Below are positions 1 to 8,700 of a DNA stretch of 64,000 bases, one piece after another. The translations under genes were made by a program, and so were the position numbers. Source of the stretch: Shewanella gaetbuli (GTDB taxonomy: Bacteria > Pseudomonadota > Gammaproteobacteria > Enterobacterales > Shewanellaceae); NCBI RefSeq assembly GCF_023284065.1, contig NZ_JAKIKP010000010.1, positions 62,001 through 126,000 on the forward strand. Direction: 5' to 3'. Below the pieces are notes generated by a model, which searched no databases, had not been told where the DNA came from, and saw only the letters and a program-made list of their open reading frames with translations. Each line of letters starts with the position of its first letter. The stretch's first letter is position 1.

Positions 1-374
1 CCTCTGTTTAAGGCATCCTTTATTAACTCTCCGGTGCCATAACTACTGGTGGTTAATGGGTTTCTTTTGCTTCTTGGTACGTGATGCAAGCCAGATGCGG
101 CGGCCATTTCAATTACTGCTGTTTTGTTATCTGCCAAAATACCGTAAAAAGCCTCTACTGGTTCACCCAGTGGGCCTGATACTTTTAATGTAACTTTTTT
201 GCCGTTAGTGGCATCAATCATCGCTTGGACTGTGCCTTCACCACCATCGGCCATAGGCACTTTGCAATATTCGGCATGGGGAAAGATAGTTTTGAACCCT
301 TTCTCAATCGCATTGGCGACTTGCATGGCTGTTAAGCTTTCTTTGAATGAATCTGGGGCGATAACAATTTTCAT
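1..374 (-). CDS. garK: Glycerate kinase, GarK/GlxK family (5' part only)
   Basis: The reverse strand encodes a protein opening [16 protein letters not shown], the signature start of the bacterial GarK-type glycerate kinases, which phosphorylate D-glycerate using ATP. Further family landmarks are MADGGEGT around residue 46 and the segment EMAAASGL around residue 95. About 124 residues are visible; the rest, roughly two thirds of a usual 370-380 residue protein, lies beyond the left edge of the window. The start is the ATG whose complement is at 372-374. It diverges from the BCCT transporter gene, so the two share the upstream region 375-852. The choice between GarK and GlxK paralogues cannot be made from this fragment. 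Confidence 0.9.
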   Translation of the reverse strand, partial: MKIVIAPDSFKESLTAMQVANAIEKGFKTIFPHAEYCKVPMADGGEGTVQAMIDATNGKKVTLKVSGPLGEPVEAFYGILADNKTAVIEMAAASGLHHVPRSKRNPLTTSSYGTGELIKDALNR

Positions 375-852
375 ACTTTGGCCTTAATAAAGGTTAATGT
401 ATTGAGTTTTATCTAGTTTAGGAATAGTTAGCTGGTTTGTATATCTTAATTGGTATAGAGCAAATTATTTCATGTTAAAAATCTGACTTCAGCATTAATG
501 TGAGCCCATTGTTGCGCTATGAAGCTTCAATATTTTAGTGGAAATGGGAAGGGGGGATGGAATGAAAGAGGGGGGGATTATTGTATTGATATTGCGATGA
601 TATTTTGCTGATACGTTTTGTTTTGTTTGTTGGGGTAATTTGTTTTTGGTTTGGCCTGTGTTTCGATTGTTAATCACTGGCGGTGAGTTGGCGGCTAAAG
701 TAAATAATTCATTGACAGTTAAGCCATGTTTTTTATTCTGTATGCTATGATGTTCAATTAATTTTGAGTGTTTTTTCAACTTTATTAATTTCTTAACCGT
801 CTTGAAGCGGTGAGTTATTAGATTATTTTCGTTGTATTGAAAGGGAGACATT
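375..852. other. Divergent intergenic region between garK and betT
   Basis: These 478 bases separate two divergently transcribed genes and must hold both promoters. I could not pick a convincing -35/-10 pair. The region contains two poly-G runs (six G near 551 and seven G near 570), each followed by AT. A Shine-Dalgarno sequence GGGAGA lies just before the betT ATG. A minus-strand open frame at 495-935 has no family resemblance and overlaps the start of betT, so it is not called. Confidence 0.5.
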
Positions 853-2820
853 ATGTCTTTTAAGACTAGTATCAACCCGCCTGTATTTTTTTCCTCAGTT
901 ATTCTGATCACATTGATGGTTTTACTTTGTGCCATTGTGCCAACAGAGGCAAGTCAGTTTTTTAAATCAGTTCAAGGCTGGTTTGAAGCTAAAGCTGGTT
1001 GGATGTACATTTTAGGCGTGGCAATTTTTTTAATTTTTATTATTTTTGTAATGGTAAGCCGTTTTGGCGACATTAAATTAGGCCCAGAGCATGCGGTGCC
1101 TGATTACAGCTATAAAAGCTGGATTGCCATGTTGTTCTCAGCAGGAATGGGCATTGGATTAATGTTCTTTGGTGTGGCTGAGCCTGTTATGCATTTTTTG
1201 GCGCCGCCAGATGCCAGCCCTGAAAGCCTTCAGGCTGCAAAAGATGCATTAAAGATTACCTTTTTCCATTGGGGTATTCATGCTTGGGCAATTTACTCTG
1301 TCGTTGCGCTTTCTCTGGCATATTTCTCTTATCGACATAAATTACCGCTGTTACCTCGCTCTGCTCTTTACCCACTAATCGGTGAGAAAATATATGGCCC
1401 GATAGGACATGCTGTTGATACCTTTGCGGTATTAGGCACCATGTTTGGTGTGGCAACATCGCTTGGTTTTGGCGTTTTACAAATCAACTCAGGTTTAAGT
1501 TATTTAATTGAGTCGTTACCAAATAATGTAATGGTTCAGGTTATCTTAATTGGCATTATTACGTTAATTGCGACTTTATCGGTGTTTTCTGGACTTGATA
1601 AAGGGGTGAAACGATTAAGTGAACTTAACTTATTTTTAGCCGTTTTCTTAATGTTAGCCGTGCTACTGCTTGGCCCAACTGTCGTGTTACTGCAATCTTT
1701 TGTACAAAATACCGGTGGTTATTTAAGTGATATCGTCACTAAGACTTTCAATCTTTATGCTTACGAGCAAAAAGATGATTGGATTGGTGGTTGGACATTA
1801 CTTTATTGGGGCTGGTGGATTTCATGGTCTCCTTTTGTGGGTACCTTTATTGCGCGTGTAAGCCGCGGTAGAACCATTCGTGAGTTTTTAATTGGGGTAT
1901 TGTTTGTCCCATCAGCTATTACCTTTTTATGGATGACGGTATTTGGTAATACTGCAATTGATGCGATTATGAATCACGGTGCAAGCTATTTATCAGAAGC
2001 CGTGTCTACTGATGTTTCGATTGCGTTGTTTAAGTTTTTTGAACACATGCCATTTTCAACCCTATTATCTGTTATTGCAGTCTGTTTAGTGGTGACTTTC
2101 TTTGTCACATCATCTGATTCTGGTTCACTGGTTATTGATAACTTAACCTCTGGTGGCGACAATGATGCCCCTGTATGGCAGCGTATTTTCTGGGCGCTAT
2201 TACAAGGTGTCGTTGCCTCAGTTTTATTATTAGCAGGTGGCTTACAGGCTTTACAAACGGCGGCGATTGCCAGTGCTTTGCCATTCTTAATCATTATGTT
2301 GTTAATGTGCTTAGGCTTATATATTGCGCTTAAAGATGATTGGCTCAAAATTAATAGTGTGCAATCGCATAACACATCTGTGCAGTATGTTAAGGCGAAT
2401 ATGACATGGCAAGATAGGTTAGATGTATTGGTATCTCAACCATCACGCGATGATGCGCAGCACTTCATTGATGATGTAGCTGAACCCGCGTTAAAAGAGG
2501 TCAGACAGACTTTAATTGATAAAGGGTTGCTCGCTGATATTGTATTGCGAGATGAGCGTGTACGTTTAGTGGTTGGCCCTGATGACCCGTTATCTTTTGT
2601 GTACGGTCTTAGATTACGAGCCTATACCGTAACAGGCACAACAGAAGATAATATGGACAGTGAAGATGTCTATTATCGTGTAGAGGTGTTCCTCGAGCAT
2701 GGTGGCCAGCAATATGACGTTATGGGCTATACCCAAGAACAGATTACCGCTGATATTATTACTCAATATGAACGCTATTTACATTATATTCACCTATCTC
2801 ATGCAGAGTTAGTGGATTAA
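853..2820 (+). CDS. betT: BCCT-family choline/betaine-type transporter, BetT-like
   Basis: This 655-residue inner-membrane protein belongs to the betaine/carnitine/choline transporter family, which imports quaternary ammonium compounds, usually for osmoprotection. About twelve hydrophobic segments cover residues 15-500. Family motifs are visible: AMLFSAGMGIGLMFFGVAEP near residue 92, the tryptophan-rich substrate segment WGWWISWSPFVGTFIARVSRGR near residue 320, and TSSDSGSLV near residue 418. The roughly 150-residue cytoplasmic tail ends with a segment (YYRVEVFLEHGG, then QITADIITQYERYLHYIHL) that matches E. coli BetT, where the tail mediates osmotic control. This points to BetT rather than the shorter BetP or CaiT types. 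There are no choline oxidation genes (betA, betB) or betI beside it, so the exact substrate is inferred. The start is supported by GGGAGA about 6 bases upstream. Confidence 0.88.
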   Translation: MSFKTSINPPVFFSSVILITLMVLLCAIVPTEASQFFKSVQGWFEAKAGWMYILGVAIFLIFIIFVMVSRFGDIKLGPEHAVPDYSYKSWIAMLFSAGMGIGLMFFGVAEPVMHFLAPPDASPESLQAAKDALKITFFHWGIHAWAIYSVVALSLAYFSYRHKLPLLPRSALYPLIGEKIYGPIGHAVDTFAVLGTMFGVATSLGFGVLQINSGLSYLIESLPNNVMVQVILIGIITLIATLSVFSGLDKGVKRLSELNLFLAVFLMLAVLLLGPTVVLLQSFVQNTGGYLSDIVTKTFNLYAYEQKDDWIGGWTLLYWGWWISWSPFVGTFIARVSRGRTIREFLIGVLFVPSAITFLWMTVFGNTAIDAIMNHGASYLSEAVSTDVSIALFKFFEHMPFSTLLSVIAVCLVVTFFVTSSDSGSLVIDNLTSGGDNDAPVWQRIFWALLQGVVASVLLLAGGLQALQTAAIASALPFLIIMLLMCLGLYIALKDDWLKINSVQSHNTSVQYVKANMTWQDRLDVLVSQPSRDDAQHFIDDVAEPALKEVRQTLIDKGLLADIVLRDERVRLVVGPDDPLSFVYGLRLRAYTVTGTTEDNMDSEDVYYRVEVFLEHGGQQYDVMGYTQEQITADIITQYERYLHYIHLSHAELVD

Positions 2821-2882
2821 TTTTTAGCGAGTAGCAATAAGGCTATCGCCCTAATTGTACTCATGAGAGTGATATTCTCTAG

Positions 2883-2927
2883 TTGCCTCAAGTGATAAGT
2901 CTTATTATCCTTGGGGCAATTTTATTT
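2883..2927 (+). terminator. Intrinsic terminator of betT
   Basis: A long hairpin pairs TTGCCTCAAG with CTTGGGGCAA (9 of 10 pairs Watson-Crick, one G-T), with an inner GATAA/TTATC pairing, followed by TTTTATTT. It ends about 17 bases before the yajD start codon, which shows that yajD needs its own promoter or readthrough. Confidence 0.75.
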
Positions 2928-2943
2928 CAGGAACAAATTCATT

Positions 2944-3297
2944 ATGGCTGGCGAAAGCAAATTAGATCGAGTTCTGGCAGAAGCTCGTGACTATAAAGCA
3001 AAACGTGAAAAAGGTTACCGTGAGCAGGCTTTGAAACTTTACCCCTGGGTATGTGGTCGGTGTACTCGAGAGTTTACCCATAAAAACTTGAGCGAGTTAA
3101 CGGTGCATCATCGTGATCATAACCATGATAATAACCCTTCTGATGGCTCGAATTGGGAGTTGTTATGTTTGTATTGTCACGACAATGAACACTCTCGGTT
3201 TGAAGAGCTTATTCGCTACGGGAGTACGACAGAGACTAAGCAAGAGGCGGCTACTTACAACCCATTTGCTGATTTGAAAGCGATGATGAAAAAATAA
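2944..3297 (+). CDS. yajD: HNH nuclease-family protein, YajD-like
   Basis: A 117-residue protein closely resembling E. coli YajD, a small HNH-endonuclease-fold protein of unknown physiological role. The core reads GYREQALKLYPWVCGRCTRE, then LTVHHRDHNHDNNP and WELLCLYCHDNEH, and it ends NPFADLKAMMKK. The CxxC pair and the later CLYCHDNEH supply the zinc-binding and HNH residues. A longer frame begins with TTG at 2911, but that codon lies inside the preceding terminator. The ATG at 2944 has an AGGA about 11 bases upstream and gives the usual YajD length, so I chose it. Nuclease activity is inferred from the fold only. Confidence 0.87.
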   Translation: MAGESKLDRVLAEARDYKAKREKGYREQALKLYPWVCGRCTREFTHKNLSELTVHHRDHNHDNNPSDGSNWELLCLYCHDNEHSRFEELIRYGSTTETKQEAATYNPFADLKAMMKK

Positions 3298-3379
3298 TAA
3301 ATGCTATAAATATAGTTATTAACATTTACTGCTTTATATCTGTTTATCCTTTTTGAGCTGAGATAGTCATGTTTCAGCT

Positions 3380-4330
3380 CTACTGCTTGCAAAAATGTCT
3401 GATGAGTACGAGCATTGTTGCCAACATAGCACCTAATAAAGTGCCTAAAACACAAATTAATGCACGCTTAGGGCGGGTTTTAACCTCAGGTATAAATGCA
3501 GGGTCTATTGTTTTGAATATATATTCATCACGTACTTTTGCGAACATAATTATTTTAGCCTGCTCTTCTATAAGTTTAAAAAGAATGGTGCGAATATCTG
3601 CAATATTGGTTTGTTGTATTTGAGCTCTTAAAAACTCGATACTTTTATTGGCTTCTGCAACATCGCGTTCTTTCATTATGGTATTAATATCTTGAATTAA
3701 TAGCTCTGTCCATGCTTTAGCGATAAAGGGAGATTTATGCTCTACAGATAATAATATCATTCCATTTTCTTTATCCGTTTGTATGTTCACAATTCTTTTG
3801 AATTCTTCATATGCTTCTAGCATAGAGGGTTCAGGCTCAAATGGGGCCGTTACTTTACGCACCCACTTTTTTGTTTTCGCATCGTATAGTTTCTTGTTAA
3901 ATTTGAGGCGGTTGGTAGATAAATCCCAATGTTCAACCGCTAATAACTCAGGCAGAATTTGATGCTTTTGAACAAATTCACTGGTAAATTGCAATGATTT
4001 TAATACTTCAATTCCAACTTGTGTTTTGTCGCTACTGCCACTGCATAAGTTGATCCCTGAAGCTAACCCCGAAAACTGGCCCGTTAGTGCAGCAAGCCTG
4101 CTATTACTTTGATCTGAATCAACAGGTGCTAATAAGGTCGTTGATTTGTAGATGTTGGGTTGCTTGATAGCATAAGCGACGGACCCAGCGGCAAAAAATG
4201 CTGTGATGATAATAATGATCCATTTTCCTTTCCAAATAACAGAAAATAACTCAAGTAGATCTATTTCATCATTTGGGTGTTGATTAGATATTGTTTCACC
4301 GATTTGGACTTTTTTGATTTCATTGAACAT
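3380..4330 (-). CDS. Wzz/FepE/Etk-type polysaccharide chain-length determinant
   Basis: A 316-residue inner-membrane protein with the standard layout of Wzz-type chain-length regulators. A short cytoplasmic N-terminus with the DEIDLLELFSVIWKGKW motif leads into a first transmembrane helix (residues about 36-55), then a large periplasmic part, then a second helix near the C-terminus (RPKRALICVLGTLLGAMLAT). Such proteins set the length of O-antigen or capsule chains made by the Wzy pathway. No glycosyltransferase, Wzx or Wzy gene lies beside it, so this is an orphan copy whose polysaccharide partner must be encoded elsewhere. I cannot assign it to wzzB, wzzE or an exopolysaccharide type. Confidence 0.82.
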   Translation of the reverse strand: MFNEIKKVQIGETISNQHPNDEIDLLELFSVIWKGKWIIIIITAFFAAGSVAYAIKQPNIYKSTTLLAPVDSDQSNSRLAALTGQFSGLASGINLCSGSSDKTQVGIEVLKSLQFTSEFVQKHQILPELLAVEHWDLSTNRLKFNKKLYDAKTKKWVRKVTAPFEPEPSMLEAYEEFKRIVNIQTDKENGMILLSVEHKSPFIAKAWTELLIQDINTIMKERDVAEANKSIEFLRAQIQQTNIADIRTILFKLIEEQAKIIMFAKVRDEYIFKTIDPAFIPEVKTRPKRALICVLGTLLGAMLATMLVLIRHFCKQ

Positions 4331-5049
4331 TTGTTCACGGTCTCTCTTGGGTATCGATTATTATTGTTCATCATTGTCCGTGAGTATTTGCTTTTTAATT
4401 GCCTCTTTGGAGTGAATGCATATATGTCTTACTATAATGGTGTTATCGCTTTAATTTGTCTGAAAAGTGGCTTGATATATTTGAATTATAACCAATATCG
4501 GGTTGACTAAAATGTCTATAAAACGGGTTAAGGTGAATTTAAAATTAGAATTGATATTATTTAATTTTTAATAATCTATAGAATACCTAAACTTGCTATA
4601 AGTCATTGATAAGTTTGTGTTTAGGTATTGAAGGCTGATTATTTAAATGAAACTTTTCTATTTATATATCAGTATTAATACGATTATTTATAATTTTTAA
4701 TACTTACAGTAGTTTTTATGCAATGCTTTGTTCAATGTGAGGTAAATTTATCCACTTTAAACATTGTAATTAGTCACAAAGTTAAATCTTTAGATAAGAA
4801 GACGGTAACAACCTTTATTTGCCTGTTTAACGAATAGGGGAGAGTGGTGGAAGTTAGTATTTTAGGGGGATTAATCTCGGCTTGAGTTGGTTCATTTCAG
4901 ACTATATATGAACTCATGATTAACAATCTATTATCAGTTCACATTCCATCTGTTGGGTGACTAAACCACGACACCACTACAATATATCAGCCTACAATTA
5001 TTTTAATGAAGAATGCGAGGTGTTTCGTTGAGTGCGTCTATATTAGACA
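4331..5049. other. AT-rich intergenic region upstream of the wzz-like gene
   Basis: About 720 bases between the 3' end of the giant surface-protein gene and the wzz-like gene. It is AT-rich and carries several short open frames that resemble nothing I recognise. I looked for a JUMPStart/ops element upstream of the polysaccharide gene and did not find one. Nothing else in it can be supported. Confidence 0.4.
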
Positions 5050-5079
5050 TAAAAACAGGCGCATATAGCGCCTGTTTTA
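5050..5079 (-). terminator. Intrinsic terminator of the giant surface-protein gene
   Basis: A perfect 11-base stem, AAAACAGGCGC and GCGCCTGTTTT, around the loop ATATA, with a run of T on the minus strand. It lies about 20 bases beyond the stop codon of the 3,792-codon gene. Confidence 0.85.
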
Positions 5080-5099
5080 TGTTGAGTAAGCTTTACTGC

Positions 5100-5744
5100 C
5101 TAGAAGTGATACTTAAACCCTAAAGTATATAAGTTGGCGTTATTAGCTTCGAAATCAATCTGCTCCCAGTTCAAGGTTATTGACCAGTTAGGCGTAAAGT
5201 CATATTGCAAGTTTGCGCCATAAAACAGGTCTTCGCCATTAATCTCATCATAGCCTCTTAACAGCTCACTTGAGTAGGTATTAAAGTGACCTTCCCAAAT
5301 GAAGTAACCTGCTTGTAAGCCTAGTGAAAAGCGATCATTAAAGTAGATATTATACCCAAGTGAGGCATAGTAGCCTTTGCCTGACTCAGGGTGAACCTCT
5401 TCAATCGCATCAAAAAACGCACTAGGATTAATATAGGTTCCTGAAATATCAATTGTCACTCTTCCGGCATCTTTATAGCCCGCTTCTAAATACCAACCTT
5501 TAGTGAAGCGGTATCCAAAGAACAAATTACCGGCCGTGTCCTGAGTATCAATGTCAGTAACATGAGCATTGAAATTGGCTGCCACAAATTGCTTATCTAT
5601 ATCCATTGCTGTGTAAGCGTAATCAACTACGCCTAACTCAGCCCCAACATACCAATGATCAAAACTGTCATCAGCGTGAGCCTGTTTAGTCGTTAACGGT
5701 GACACCGCTAATAAAACTAAAGGTATTGACATCAATTTCATCAT
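5100..5744 (-). other. OmpA/OmpX-type barrel domain with its own signal-like segment inside the giant frame
   Basis: Residues 3579-3792 of the giant protein begin MMKLMSIPLVLLAVSPLTTKQAHA, which reads as a normal Sec signal peptide with an AHA cleavage site. They continue as a small outer-membrane barrel (WYVGAELGVVDYAY, FFGYRFTKGWYLEAGYK, FYGANLQYDFTPNW) with a terminal phenylalanine. On the minus strand AAGGA stands 11 bases before the first ATG of the pair, so independent internal initiation is possible. The segment could therefore be either the C-terminal domain of a fusion or a separately translated 214-residue protein. Confidence 0.65.
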
Positions 5745-8700
5745 AGTATTTGGAGTCCTTGTTCTAAATAAAGAGAGTAGCATTAGGCCAAATAAGCTGA
5801 TAAATCCTAATGAGCCACCTTTACCACCACCTTCAGTGGTAATGGTTTCATCAACAATGATGGCAACTTTAGGTTCAACCACTACACTCACTTTGGCAGT
5901 TGCTATCCCCCCTTGACCATCGCTAATACTGTAAATAATCACATCATTACCGATAAAGTTCATTGGTGGGGTGTAGGTGATACTGCCATCTTGCTCAATC
6001 ACAACTTGACCTAAGTTTGCCGCAGCACTGAGTATTCTGATCGAGTCACCATCAGAATCAACATCGTTATTTAATACTTCAATATTGGTTGAGGTATTTT
6101 CTTTAACGGTAACAATGTCGTTTTGTGCTTGTGGTGAAACGTTATCACTGACTGGAATTGCGACACCACTAGGGTCAACTATTTGACCGTTCGCAACCCC
6201 ATCATCATCGTTTGGACCGCCATCTTGAATCCCTAATTGTACACACCAGTAACCAGGCATTAATCCATCAACCCACTGGCTTCCACCAGGAGGAGGACAG
6301 AAACCGTTATCACCGAGTGCACTCTGTACAGTATTCATGCTGTCTTCAACAAAGTCAATCCAGCCCAATTGAGGGTGATATTTACGATAAAGCGCGCCGT
6401 CTGGAATCACCTTAGTTTGCGGGATCACGATATGATAAGTCTGACCAATAGTTGGTAAGTCTTTCACGGTGATATCGTAAATACCGCTGTGATTAGTTGC
6501 CTCAAGATCTTCCGGTAACTCATCAGCTAGCGAGTTAATGTTACTGTCTGTTAGACCGGCTGCAGCATTACTACTAATCAGGCCGAAGAAGCCAACTTGT
6601 AGACACGAACCAGGTTCACCTTCAACTAAGAAGCTATCTTGTTCGTTACTGATACCTAATATGACATTACATTCGTCATGACTATCAAGATAGTCAGGTA
6701 TGCCATTATTATTGCTATCAGCATAGCCTTCATTAGCATCTGACAGTAAATCGCCGTCAGCATCACCGTTATCACTTAGCTCAGTTAGCGTTTCTACGAC
6801 ATTGATGTAAACCGATGCACTGCTAGACAGTGGGGTGACACCGTTATCTTCCACTTCCAGTGTAATAACATATACACCCGTGTTTAACTGACTCGGATCG
6901 ATAGTGTAGCTGGTAAACAATGAGTCGACATCCATCGCTTCACCACGAGTGACTTTCCACTCATAAGTATGACTGTCTTGTTTGTTTTGATCTCGGACTT
7001 GGCTATAAATCACCACGTCACCCTGATCTTTCGCTACGGTCATACGGCTTACACCGTCTTGACGTGCAGTCAGTTTCACCGTTGGGGCAATATTGCCTTC
7101 ACTAATGGTAAACACTTGGTCAAAGTTATTACCTCTATTGACTTCACTAGACAAGGTAACAATGAGTGACTCGTCATTTTCCATTTGCATATCTGCTAAG
7201 ATATCAAACGAAATATTGGCTGAGTTACCTTTAGTTACCGTGATAATGCCTGATGTAAGCGTGTGGTCATTGCCATCAGATGTTCCAGATATCGTGTAAG
7301 GAATATCAAGCGGATATATTGGCGACATACCATTTAGATATACGCTTAATTTGGCTTGACTATCTTCGATTACAGCGGTGTCTTTACCTAATGACACTAA
7401 TGGTCTGACATTCACTTGCTGCTTAACTACGGTGACATTACCGTCATCATCTACAGCACGCCATAAGGCATAGTTTTGTCCAGGCTCAAAGTAGTTCACA
7501 TTATCAACCAATGAAACAGGCAGTGGGTGACCAAAACGGTCTACTGCTGTGGCTACGCCTAAATCAACTTTTGTATATAATGCTTGCGCGTCTACCCAAA
7601 CTGTTCCTGGTGGGATAATAACTGGGCCATCAGGATTGGGTTCGACATTAATAATGACTTGAGCACTATCGAAGCTACCTAGGCCATTACTGGCAACATA
7701 ATTAACGATAACCGTACCACTGAAACCCGCTGGAGGTGTGAATACTAATTCACCATTAATTATGTCAACTTCACCTGTTGTAGCGGTTGCAGAGGTGACT
7801 GAAAGCGAATTACCTTCTGGATCATTGTCGTTATCAAGTACGTTAAGTGTAATACCGACATTTCCAGGAATCGTAAATTCATCATCCACAATGTTGATAG
7901 GCTCAGGTATGCCATTGATTACTATGTCAACAAAGGCAATTGCTGAATCGTATTCACCATCGTTTACACGGAAACTAAATCTGTCAGAACCATTGTAATC
8001 TGCATTGGGAACATAGATTAAGTTAGGTGCATTACCCTCTAACGTACCATTTAGCGGCTGACCTTCGATGCTGTAAGTGAGTGCGTCTCCGTCGTCATCA
8101 TTACCGATTAAGGTTAACGGTAGTGAAACGTCTTCGTCGGTCACAAAGTTCATCGAAACGGCTGTTGGAGCATCATTGGTATTTAATACCGTAAATGTCA
8201 CCTCAACAGGGTCTGAGTCGACTTCGCCATCATTAACCGTAAAGATAAAGCTATCTTGACCGTCAAATCCTGGATTGGGTACATAGGTTAGGCGAGGTGC
8301 CGTGCCTGTTAATACGCCATTGGCTGGTTGACTTACTAAGGTGTACGTTAAGGTCGCTCCTTCAATATCAGAACCTGTTAGGGTGAATTGTACGCGACTG
8401 TCTTCATTTAATGTGTAGCTAGCCGCGTTCGCAATTGGAGCGTCATTAATAGGCATGATGCTCAATGAAACGGTTGCCATATTACTTTCTAAGCCAGTGC
8501 TATCACTCACTTTATAAGTAAAGGTATCGTAACCGTTGTAATTTGCATTCGCCGTATAAGTGACTACGCCAGAGCTGCTATCAAGCGTGATGCTACCAAA
8601 TGCAGGTGTGTTAACTATTGTTACACTGGCCACATCAAGCATGCTATCAACATCTACATCATTGCCTAAGATGTTAATCAATTTCGATTGCTCATCTTCA

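Noticed and set aside
495..935. 146-codon minus-strand open frame in the garK-betT region
   Set aside because: It overlaps the start of betT, has low-complexity content and no recognisable domain or ribosome binding site.
3354..3380. Inverted repeat GAGCTGA / TCAGCTC between yajD and the wzz-like gene, considered as a terminator
   Set aside because: The stem is only 7 bases with a 12-base loop and no T run follows on either strand.
4331..5049. JUMPStart/ops element expected upstream of a polysaccharide operon
   Set aside because: No GGCGGTAGCGTG-like sequence is present, and the wzz-like gene is isolated.
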